From NCBI RefSeq assembly GCF_032854445.1, contig NC_088302.1:246001-310000 (forward strand): DNA of 64,000 nt. The letters are read 5' to 3'. Each line of letters begins with the position of its first letter. The first letter of the stretch is position 1. A program made the translations under genes and the position numbers. This document shows positions 38,839 through 50,200 of the stretch, piece by piece. The notes beneath the pieces were generated by a model. It was not told the origin of the DNA and ran no database searches. It saw only the letters and a list, made by a program, of their open reading frames with translations. This DNA comes from Liolophura sinensis (Eukaryota > Mollusca > Polyplacophora > Chitonida > Chitonidae).

Positions 38839-39534
38839 GGTTCCCTAATATACGTGGACATGGTTCCTTGGGGAGGGTATGGTACCTTCAGCCTGCTAAC
38901 GGGAGGGGTAAAAAGCATGCAGCCCAAAGCGAAATGAGCCAAACAATTTACTTAATTCACGATAAGTCGACGGTGTTGGTCTGTCTTGTCGGCTAAGTTA
39001 TCTCTCACTTCTGCTGATATCTGATATAATACATTTGCTATATTTGTACACTGACTTTTCTAGCAAATGTCAATTTGTGTTTCTCATATGCCAGTGTGGA
39101 CCAGAGAACAATCTCTATACCGTGTCCAACACGGCTCAGGGCTATCCCCACCCCACTCCCATCCCCATTATCAAACATTAGTCCTCGATGTGCAGCACAG
39201 CTACCTAGACATCACGTTCTCTCTCTGAAGTTGAAAGCAATCAGAGACAAATGGGAAAGTCACAGATTCTGACAGCGCTTAACATTTTAGAAATGGGTCT
39301 ATTTTCCAAGGGCCAAACCATTATAACTTCGTCGGCCACTGCGCGTTGTTGAGGTAATTGATATGTACTGTAAAGTCATCCCACAACACAAGAGCTTACA
39401 TACACACCATACACAGCTGCATCAAGTTGTCAACCATCATACTGTCGTGTTTGCCTGAGTGATACGTGGTCATCCAGTCCACAGTGCTCTGATCAATGTA
39501 TATGGACACTGGAGAATGCTATTACATAATTCCC
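38839..39534. other. Unassigned spacer
   Basis: No gene or repeat recognised. A 65-aa ORF (39075-39272) has no domain. Confidence 0.5.
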
Positions 39535-40720
39535 AGGCACACATCAACCCAAATACAACTGCATCACACAAAAGCCTGATGTGTATCATGACACTCCAAT
39601 ACAACTGTATCACGTAAAAGCCTGATGTGTGTCATGACAATCCAATACAACTGTATCATATAAAAGCCTGATGTGTGTCATGACACTCCAATACAACTGT
39701 ATCACATAAAATCCTGGTGTGTATCATGACACTCCGACATAAATGTATCATATAATAGTCTGGCCTGTACAATGACACTCCAATACAATTGTATCACATA
39801 ACAGCCTGACGTGTGTCATGACACTCCAATACAACTGTATCACATAATAGCCTGACGTGTGTCATGACACTCCAACACAAATGTATCACGTAATTCCCTG
39901 GCGTGTAGCATGGCACTCCAATACAACTGTATCAAATAACAGCCTGACGTCTAGCATGACACTCCAATACAACTGTATCACATAATAGCTTGACGTGTAG
40001 CATGACACTCCAACACAAATGTATCACGTAATTACCTGGCGTGTATCATGACACTCCAATACAACTGCATCACATAATAGCCTGACGTGTTTCATAACAC
40101 TCCAAAAAAACTGTATCACATAAGAGCCTGACGTGTGTCATGACACTGCAAGACAACTGTATCACGTAAAAGCCTGACGTGTACGATGACATTCCAATAC
40201 AACTTATCAAATAATAGCCTGACGTGTATCATCACACTCCAATACAACTGTATCACATAACAGCCTGACGTGTAGCATGACACTCCAATATACCTGCATC
40301 ACGTAAAAGCCTGACGTGTATCATAACACTCCAATACAACTGCATCACATACTAGCCTGACGTGTACCATAACACTCCTATACAACTGTATCACATAACA
40401 GCCTGAGGTGTAGCATGACACTCCAATACAACTGTATCACGTAATAGCCTGACGTGTATCATGACACTCCAATACAACTGTATCACGTAATAGCCTGACG
40501 TGTAGCATGACACTCCAATACAACTGTATCACATAACAGCCTGACGTGTAGCATGACACTTCAATAGAACTGTATCACATAATAGCCTGACGTGTACCAT
40601 AACATTCCAATACAACTGTATCACATAACAGCCTAGTGTGTATCATGACACTTCAATACAACTGTATCACATAATAGCCTGACGTGTGTCATGACACCCC
40701 AATACAACTGTATCGCTGAT
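39535..40720. repeat. Minisatellite, 46-bp unit, ~26 copies
   Basis: ctccaatacaactgtatcac, ataatagcctgacgtgta and gcatgaca recur at 46 bp (for example gtaatagcct at 40441 and 40487). Copies are moderately diverged, with few indels. Confidence 0.95.
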
Positions 40721-41029
40721 CTCCCAGGCTATCAGTCTGATTCAAACCACATACCATCCAGGAGTATGACGTAAATCTCCAATCAAACTGAATAAACTAA
40801 CGTCCAAGAAAATTTAACAAACGTTTTCAGCGAATTGGTCTGATTAATCCAGTAAAAATCATATTCCCATATGGGGAAAGCTACATGTAAGCCCATAGCA
40901 ATCCGCTGCAACAGAAAGAGAAAAGTTCTAAAACCACGTGACCCGTGGACGGGCCGAAACCGAGAGGACAAAAGTGTATAAAACGTTAAAGCCAGTATGT
41001 AAGATTTGCACAGTGTTCGAAAAAAGTAG

Positions 41030-41800
41030 TACCACGACGGACTGGCTATGAGAACCACTCATGCTGACATTGCAAAAACTTTTGGCTGTTCTCGTTTAAC
41101 CGTTAGAAATCTTATGCAGCCCAAAAGACAGACAGGACGGACATCAGACAGGCCCAGAACAGGCAGATCCAGGGTCATCACGCCTAGGGAAGACAGGCAC
41201 TTGCGTGCCTTGCATGTGCGAAATCGCTTAATGACTGTGACGTCATCATCGCTGAATGCATTAGGTCATCGGCTCAGTCGGCAGACAGTGTCAGCGGAAC
41301 TCCGGGATCACGAAGGGCTTATCGACCAATCAGAGGGCAGTTACTGACGGCCCAACATCATCGTCATATGTTGAGGTGGGCCCTAATTGTACGACGTTGG
41401 CTGTGACGTGAATGGCAACGGGTCGTCTTTACAGATGAAAGCCGTTCTGTCTGTTCAGAGCTGATGGATGACAGCGTGTATACCGTCGAAGAGGCGGATG
41501 AACGGCCCTAGATTACGTTCAGGATGTGTTACCGTATGGTGGTGGGGAGTGGTGGTATGGGGAGGGAATGGTGATCATCGATGGGAACAGCTCGGCGTTA
41601 CGTGGAAGACATTTTACGTCCGATTGTTCTGCTATTTCTTCGCCATCATCCACGTGGTGTCCTTTACCAGCATCTCAAGTCCAGAGTCCGTGCAGCACGA
41701 GTCGCGCAGAGCACATGTGATGGCTATATGGGCTGCTGTACATTTCCTTACTTCGGACGTGGATGACCTAAACATTATTGTTTTGCGTTATTACAAATTT
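41030..41800 (+). pseudogene. Tc1-like transposase, decayed
   Basis: Tc1/mariner transposases cut and paste their own element with an N-terminal helix-turn-helix DNA-binding domain and a DDE catalytic domain. The ORF at 41048-41347 (99 aa) carries a helix-turn-helix-like stretch (ADIAKTFGCSRLTVRNLMQ), then the typical linker RPRTGRSRVITPREDR and SRQTVSAELRDHEGL. The catalytic core follows in other frames: VVFTDESRS at about 41422-41448 (first catalytic Asp), MVIIDGNSS at about 41568 and RRYVEDILRPIVLLFL near 41595. The expected QDNARPH segment with the second Asp is not intact, and the C-terminal part is missing. At least three frames are needed, so it is inactive. No terminal inverted repeats or TA duplications could be found. 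Confidence 0.88.
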
Positions 41801-42684
41801 GAGCCATTAAATCTATGGTAAAGTTTCTTTTGGCTGTCAGTTTATTTATGTAATAATAACAACATTAATTGAATCCTTTTTAAACCCAATGGGCCATTTA
41901 TATCAGCTGCAAAATTTTCTATTAGTTAATTAGCATACGATTTTGTTGACCAATCTACATGTATAATACTGTATTCTGAAATTCTCCCATATAAATGGTC
42001 GAAGGAGGTGCCTGGGGAGCGAATGGTCATCATTGCCGTCTTTTTCCTATGCACTAAACTCAAAGATGATTGCTTGGTAGAAGCCGAATCTGTAAACCGA
42101 GTACGAGCCATCATTAAACTAGTACAACAGGCATTTGTCAACACACCTGGTTTGTTGTCAGTTTTGTGCTGATGGAAGTGTTCACCTCTGGAGCGGACCT
42201 ACGTCAACCGTCCGACAAAATCTGTGTGTGAAGTAGATGCCACCGTAGGCAAGGATTGTGTCTCATATATCAAGATTACTTCACCGAAATTCTGACAATA
42301 GTAGTACGTCCTGACACATCATAAATCATGTGATATCTTCTCACTGACACTAGGTGTCATCACTGTCATCAACCGTAAGGAAACTGACCCATATATAGTA
42401 GGACAGCGGAGTCTTCACCCCCACAATAGGGGCTGTTCCGCAGCCCCCTGCCCACGCAGCTCATCCCCAGACTCCTGTAAAACGGCCCCCTGTAAAATAT
42501 CGAAATGGAACGTCACACAGGACATTATCTTCTTAGAGTTTCTGTTGAGCCGTCAGTGGACTCTGGATGATTTCATAACCAGAAATATACACCTGTATAA
42601 ATCCAACCATTCTGTAATGAGGGATTTAGGCCATAGGAACGTATATCTACCTAGAAACTAACAGCTTTCCGTGGGTGTGACAAG
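41801..42684. other. Unassigned DNA downstream of the transposase relic
   Basis: AT-rich at first. No repeat or recognised gene is seen. A 72-aa minus ORF (41926-42144) is unrecognised. Confidence 0.45.
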
Positions 42685-43125
42685 CAAAGACGTGTCGGGC
42701 AGACTTTATATATAGACTCTACAGTTTGTCACAAACAGGTCGACACTGACGTAAAGCCGCCTCAGGCAGACTTCATACATAGACTCTGCAGCTTGTTGCA
42801 AACAGACCGACACTGACGTAAAGACGCGTTGGGCAGACTCCATATATAGACTCTACAGCTAGTCGCAAACATACCGTCAATGACGTAAAGCCGCGTCGTT
42901 CAGATTCCATATATAGGCCCTATGGATTGTTGCAAACAGACCAACACTGACGTAAAGCCGCGTCGGGCAAACTCCATATACAGACTCTACCGCTAGTCGC
43001 AAACAGGCCGACACTGACGTAACGCCGCGTCGGGCAGACTCTATAGATAGACTCCACAGCCAGTCACAAACAGTAACGCCGCGTTGGGCAGACTCCATAT
43101 ATAGATTATACAGCCAGTTGCAATA
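42685..43125. repeat. Minisatellite, 67-bp unit, ~6.5 copies
   Basis: gactccatatatagactcta, cagctagtcgcaaacag and acactgacgtaaagccgcgt recur. gacgtaaag-type landmarks at 42748, 42815 and 42882 are 67 bp apart. The final copy is shortened. Confidence 0.93.
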
Positions 43126-43174
43126 AGGTCTATTTGTTTCTAAAATGTCTTTAAGACAGCAGCCAGAATTTGTT

Positions 43175-43445
43175 GCGTGCCGTTGACACGTGACCCTAGG
43201 TATGACGATACCGTTCGTTGCGTTGACACGTGGTCCAAGGTTTGTACGATAACTTTTGTGGCGTTGACACGTGACCCTAGGTATGAAGAATACATTTTGT
43301 GGCGTTGACACGTGGACCAGGGTGTGTACGATACCATTTGTGGCGTTGACACGTGGCCCAAAATGTGTACGATACCTTTTGTGGCGTTGACACGTGGCCC
43401 TAGGTATGAAGGATACATTTTGTGGCATTGACACGTTGCTCTCTC
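43175..43445. repeat. Minisatellite, ~40-bp unit, 7 copies, each with an E-box-like core
   Basis: gcgttgacacgtgNccctag plus gtatgaNgatacNttttgtg recurs at 40-41 bp (43181, 43221, 43262 and so on). Six of seven units contain the palindrome cacgtg, a bHLH E-box core. Regulatory meaning is unproven. Confidence 0.93.
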
Positions 43446-45021
43446 TATGAACAATGCGTGGGGTTCAGCCCTGTTGACAACAAGTATAGTTTGTATGAGC
43501 ATGTTGAAAATACATTGCGAAAAGAGCCTAATGATAATTCTGTTCGGCTACAGCAGGTGGTTAATGACTGCCATTACAAAGGTTACGTAAGCCATGCTGA
43601 ATATAGCTCATTATTAAGCCTGTGGCACATTTTTATCTTTATATTGCCATGTCGTATTACCAGGCCTGAACGATCATACTGACACTAGGGCATGACATAA
43701 ACACCGAGTTGTGAGGTTTTCTTTAGATTCGACGAGAATTCCATGACATAACCGCTCATGGGGAGTTTTAGTTCAACGAGGTAAAAAAGCTACATCATCA
43801 GCGGAATTTAATTTCCAAAAGTGTCTGATGGAGAGAAACTTTGTAAGCCCATGTTTACTCTTGTCGTGAATAAAATATGTTACATGTATATACATACGTA
43901 ATTCTTTCTTATCAAATATGTTATAGGTGAAATTCGAGCCGGAGTTGTGCAGAGGCGCGGTGAGCCCGTACAAAGGGTTTGACAATGAGGTCCGTTTTCT
44001 GTCAGAGGAGTTCAAAGACGTCATAAATTTGGGCACTCGCACAGTACAATTAAAATCTTCAGATTTATTTACCTTTGCAGCAATTTTCACAACGGGGAAC
44101 TCTGTGGCGAAGTAACAAGGGCTAAATCCCGACCAAGTCACGCATTCCGTTGACTAGATGTTAAGCTATCTAGACCATAGACATTTAAGTAAACAAGGGC
44201 AAAATTACCAGCACCGCGGTTTTAGCAAGAACGCAAATACTCTAAGCAGCGGCAGTCTCTCCCACACAAGCCTGTAGTAAGTGTCAAATCTCCGAGTTCA
44301 CTCTCCCGATTAACCACTTTACCATGGTCTCCTCGGTGGATTAGGAACGTGGGGCATAAGGCCAACCACAACCAACAAAGCTTGTAATAAACAATCGAAT
44401 GATTCAATTTCGGGACACCGTCCATGTACTGACACTCTTGGGTGTTGGATGTTTGCTCTGCCCGCGTGTACAATAAGGTACAAGTATCTTGTCCCCGTGG
44501 GGCCCAGTGTGACTGGTGATGAGTTGTGCGAGGTTTTGGCGGGAAACGAGTGGCTCCTGTCAACTGAAGAAGCAGACGACACCTCTTGAACCTTGAGCGC
44601 TTGTATTCCGGTCAGTGTTTCGCAAATCGAGATAGAGCAGACGGGCTATTTGGACGCGACGAAATTAGACAAAAGGGTTTTGTGGCTCAGGTCCCATAGA
44701 GTACGTGCCTGTCGCGACACATTAACCCCAATCACACTTGATGGCTTTTATGCAACTCCCGGGCTGTAAGCGCTGTATAGTAGATAAACATCTACATCTT
44801 GTACTGATCTTGTATTAAATAATAAAAAGCTTGTCCTCGGCGGGCTACGCTCTGAAAGGTGTCTTTGAAATGGCCTCACCTGTGAGAACATCACCAGACT
44901 ATTCAGAAGACAAGCTACGAAGTCTTTAACGAGTAACAACTGTATTCTGGACATGTTACGGTGTGTCATGCCCTCTTAGGTCAGTGGAGAATTTAGGTAG
45001 CACACCAAGATCCCCTCCCGT
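43446..45021. other. Unassigned DNA with overlapping ORFs
   Basis: Overlapping opposite ORFs lie at 43773-44141 (minus, 122 aa) and 43927-44115 (plus, 62 aa). Minus ORFs lie at 44222-44563, 44319-44582 and 44748-44969. All are non-repetitive and none matches a family I know. They are the least unlikely places for exons in the right half of the window. Confidence 0.35.
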
Positions 45022-45376
45022 ACACAAGATGAGGTACTCATGATGTGGTACACATGATGAGGTACGCATGGCGAGATACCCATGATGAGGTGAGGTATGC
45101 ATGATAAGGTACGCATGATGAGGTACATATGGTTAGGTACACATAATGAGGCAAATATAATGAGGTACACATGATGAGGAACGCATGATGAGGCACACAT
45201 GGTGAGGTAGGCATGATGCGGTACACATGATGAGGTGTGCATGATGAGGTACATATGGTATGGTACACATGATGAGGTATGCATGATGATGTGCATATGA
45301 TGAGGTACACATGATGCGGTACACATGATGAGGTACACATGATGAGGTACATATGATGAGGTACACATGATGAGGT
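45022..45376. repeat. Minisatellite, 14-bp unit, ~25 copies
   Basis: gatgaggtacacat repeats with variants (gcggt, gcat, atat). It abuts the 44-bp array without a spacer. Confidence 0.95.
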
Positions 45377-45762
45377 ACCGTATGTAAGGCGCCACTCCAT
45401 GAATACAGACAGACATGCGCCTCGTATGCAAGGTGCCACTCCATGAATACAGGCAGACATGAGCGTCGTATGGAAGGTGCCACTCCATGAATACAGACAG
45501 ACATGCGCCTCGTACGCAAGGTGCCACTCCATGAATACAGGCAGACATGAGCGTCGTATGGAAGGTGCCACTCCATGAATACAGACAGACATGCGCCTCG
45601 TACGCAAGGTGCCACTCTATGAATACAGACAGACATGAGCGTCGTATGGAAGGCGCCACTCCATGAATACAGACAGACATGCGCTTCGTATGCAAGGTGC
45701 CACTCCATGAATACAGACAGACATGCGCCTCGTGAATACACACATACACGTCGTATGCAAGG
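45377..45762. repeat. Minisatellite, 44-bp unit in alternating A/B types (88-bp dimer), ~8.5 copies
   Basis: The shared core ccactccatgaatacagaca alternates between a type followed by gacatgcgcctcgtaNgcaa and one followed by gacatgagcgtcgtatggaa. This gives an 88-bp higher-order dimer. Minus ORFs of 189-267 aa run through this and the 14-bp array and are treated as incidental. Confidence 0.93.
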
Positions 45763-46154
45763 TTAATTGACAAATGCATTTTTTATTTATTGCGATGATC
45801 GTTCAGTGGGCCATACAGGCATACAAGAGTATACGCCTACTCGCTAGTGCTTTGTATCGTGACACCCCTTGCGCACAAATATGGCGTCTTGAACACAATA
45901 TACTGCTCATTCCTACGACTGAATGGCACGAATAAAAAACTACTGCTGGGAGTGTTAGCTACACAGACGTGGTGTCACTGTCACGGGTCACTTGACACGT
46001 GATAACCACGTTTCACGCTGAGGCCTAAGGCAATATTAACACAACAGCAATTCGCTCTCTCAGGCTTAAGACAACAAATGTGAGCCATGAATTTGATAGA
46101 GAAGCTGAACTATTACAGAATCCAAAAAAATATAAAAAAAATAAGCCTTTCTAT
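45763..46154. other. Unassigned spacer
   Basis: No gene or repeat is seen. Confidence 0.5.
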
Positions 46155-46688
46155 ATTCATGGAAAGTTGCAAATTGAAAATCCCCAGGAAGTGGTAAATT
46201 GAAAGTTTCCAAGAAGTGGTAAATTGAAAGGTCCTCGGAAGTGGTAAATTGAAAGTCCCCAGGAAGTGGTAATTTGAAAGGTCCTCGGAAGTGGTAAATT
46301 GAAAGTCCCAAAGGAGTGGTAAATTGAAAGTCCCCAGGAAGTGGTAAACTGATAGGTTCTCGGAAGTGGTAAATTGATAGGTCCTCGGAAGTGGTAAATT
46401 GAAAGTCCTAAAGAAGTGGTAAATTGAGAATCCGCAGAAAGTGGTAAATTGATAGGTTCTCGGAAGGGGTAAATTGATAGGTCTTCGGAAGTGGTAAATT
46501 GAAAGTTTCTAGGAAGTGGTAAATGGAAATTCCGCAGGAAGTGGTAAAGTCACCAGGAAAGTGATAAAGTGATAGGTCCTTGGAAGTGGTAAATTGAAAG
46601 TTCTTCGGAAGTGGTAAATTGAAAGGTCCTCGGAAGTGGTAAATTCATAGGTCGTCGGAAGTGGTAAATTGAAAGAAAGTGGTAAACT
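46155..46688. repeat. Minisatellite, ~25-bp unit, ~21 copies
   Basis: ggaagtggtaaattgaaagt followed by cctc or ccca, with a gatagg subtype interspersed. Confidence 0.95.
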
Positions 46689-47224
46689 GAATAGCGCTAT
46701 TAGATACGTACATATATTAGGCAGGTGTACATATGACGACGGAAGCAAACCGACTGATATGTTCCTCTGGCATGTGTGTTTTAGAAGAGACAAGAACTTT
46801 TCGCGTCGGGTACATCATTTTGTCCAAAGCATTAACGAGACGTTGCAAACAACTCCAAGAATGAATTTTAAACGCCTCGTTCAATATTCAGGTAAGACTG
46901 ATTCATTACTTGATAGACTCAATGATTTACAGATTTATTGATTGATTGATTGATGTATTCGGCTGTTGTATCATTGTCGACAGAGCACAATCTATGTGGT
47001 GTTCTATTTTCTTTGCATGACATAATATGTCAGCTGTTGATCTGGTTGCTCACAGACACACTCAGGGGCTAAGACAGTTGTACACCACGTATCTATATTG
47101 TTAATGTTCACATCACGCTCCAAATTACCTTCTTCACAACATGTAGTCACTGATAAATGTGCTCTTGAGAGCGTCAAATGTCAAATTAAGTGTAAGATAT
47201 AAAAACAGATGTAATTAAAGTTAC
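46689..47224. other. Unassigned spacer
   Basis: The plus ORF 46669-46941 (90 aa) is mostly outside the array and unrecognised. A short (attg)n tetranucleotide run lies at about 46938-46955. Confidence 0.4.
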
Positions 47225-50200
47225 AGACAAGACATTGAATCGGAGATAAACACAATGAGACAAGTGACAAGCTCTATGTCTACACTGTGGTATAACACAC
47301 AACCCACCACCCATCCAGTGGATGGGAGACAAACACAATGAGACAAGTGTCAATCTTTCTGTCTTCACTGTGGTATAACACACAACCCACCACCCATCCA
47401 GTGGATGGGAGACAAACACAATGAGACAAGTGACAAGCTTTCTGTCTACACTGTGGTATAACACACAACCCACCACCCATCCAGTGCATGGGAGACAAAC
47501 ACAATGAGACTGGTGACAATCTTTCTGTCTACACTGTGGTATAACACACAACTCACCACCCATCCAGTGGATGAGAGGCAAACACAATGAGACTGGTGAC
47601 AATCTTTCCATCTACACTGTGGTATAATACACAACCCACCACCCATCCAGTGGATGGGAGACAAACACAATAAGACTGGTGACAAGCTTTCTGTCTACAC
47701 TGTGGTATAACACACAACCCACCACCCATCCAGTGGATGGGAGACAAACACAATGAGACTGGTGACAAGCTTTCTGTCTACACTGTGGTATAACACACAA
47801 CCCACCACCCATCCGGTCAATGAGAGGCAAACACAATGAGACTGGTGACAATCTTTCCATCTACACTGTGGTATAACACACAACCCACCACCCATCCAGT
47901 GGATGAGAGACAAACACAATGAGACTCGTGACAATCTTTCTGTCTACACTGTGGTATAACACACAACCCACCACCCATCCAGTGGATGGGAGACAAACAC
48001 AATGAGACTGGTGACAAGCTTTCTGTCTACACTGTGGTATAACACACAACCCACCACCCATCCAGTGGATGGGAGACAAACACAGTAAGACTGGTGACAA
48101 GCTTTCGGTCTACACTGTGGTATAACACATAACCCACCACCCATCCAGTGGATGGGAGACAAACACAATAAGACTGGTGACAAGCTTTCTGTCTACACTG
48201 TGGTATAACACACAACCCACCACCCATCCAGTGGATGGGAGACAAACACAATCAGACTGGTGACAATCTTTCTGTCTACACATAACCCACCACCCATCCA
48301 GTGGATGGGAGACAAACACAATGAGACAAGTGACAAGCTTTCTGTCTACACTGTGGTATAACACACAGCCCACCACCCATCCACTAGATGGGAGACAAAC
48401 ACAATGAGACTGGTGACAAGCTTTCTGTCTACACTGTGGTATAACACATAACCCACCACCCATCCAGTGGATGGGAGACAAACACAATGAGACTGGTGAC
48501 AATCTTTCTGTCTACACTGTGGTATAACACACAACCCACCACCCATCCAGTGGATGAGAGACAAACACAATGAGACAAGTGACAAGCTTTATGTCTACAC
48601 TGTGGTATAACACACAACCCACCACCCATCCAGTGGATGGGAGACAAACACAATGAGACTGGTGACAATCTTTCTGTCTTCACTCTGGTATAACACACAA
48701 CCCACCACCCATCCAGTGGATGGGAGACAAACACAATGAGACTGGTGACAAGCTTTCTGTCTACACTGTGGTATAACACACAACCCACCACCCACCCATC
48801 CAGTGGATGAGAGACAAACACAATGATACAAGTGACAATCTTTCCATCTACACTGTGGTATAACACACAACCCACCACCCATCCAGTGAATGGGAGACAA
48901 ACACAATAAGACTGGTGACAAGCTTTCTGTCTACACTGTGGTATAACACACAACCCAACACCCATCCAGTGACTGAGAGACAAACACAATGAGACTGGTG
49001 ACAAGCTCTCTGTCTACACTATGGTATAACACACAAACCACCACCCATCCAGTGCATGGGAGACAAACACAATGAGACTGGTGACAAGCTTTCGGTCTAC
49101 ACTGTGGTATAACACACAACCTACCACCCATCCGGTGGATGAGAGGCAAACACAATGAGACTGGTGACAAGCTTTCTGTCTACACTGTGGTATAACACAC
49201 AACCCACCACCCATCCAGTGGATGGGAGACAAACACAATCAGACTGGTGACAATCTTTCTGTCTACACATAACCCACCACCCATCCAGTGGATGGGAGAC
49301 AAACACAATGAGACAAGTGACAAGCTTTCTGTCTACATTGTGGTATAAAACACAGCCCACCACCCATCCACTAGATGGGAGACAAACACAATGAGACTGG
49401 TGACAAGCTTTCTGTCTACACTGTGGTATAACACACAACCCACCACCCATCCAGTGGATGGGAGACAAACACAATGAGACTGGTGACAATCTTTCTGTCT
49501 ACACTGTGGTATAACACACAACCCACCACCCATCCAGTGGATGAGAGACAAACACAATGAGACCAGTGACAAGCTTTATGTCTACACTGTGGTATAACAC
49601 ACAACCCACCACCCATCCAGTGGATGGGAGACAAACACAATGAGACTGGTGACAATCTTTCTGTCTTCACTCTGGTATAACACACAACCCACCACGCATC
49701 CGGTGACTGAGAGAAAAACACAATGAGACTGGTGACAATCTTTCTGTCTTCACTCTGGTATAACACACAACCCACCACCCATCCAGTGGATGGGAGACAA
49801 ACACAATGAGACTGGTGACAAGCTTTCTGTCTACACTGTGGTATAACACACAACCCACCACCCACCCATCCAGTGGATGAGAGACAAACACAATGAGACC
49901 AGTGACAAGCTTTATGTCTACACTGTGGTATAACACACAACCCACCACCCATCCAGTGGATGGGAGACAAACACAATGAGACTGGTGACAATCTTTCTGT
50001 CTTCACTCTGGTATAACACACAACCCACCACCCATCCGGTGACTGAGAGAAAAACACAATGAGACTGGTGACAATCTTTCTGTCTTCACTCTGGTATAAC
50101 ACACAACCCACCACCCATCCGGTCAATGAGAGGCAAACACAATGAGACTGGTGACAATCTTTCCATCTACACTGTGGTATAACACACAACCTACCACCCA

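Noticed and set aside
41030-41830. Terminal inverted repeats of a complete Tc1 element
   Set aside because: I compared the flanks at about 40940-41047 and 41760-41900 and found no convincing inverted match, so only the transposase relic is annotated.
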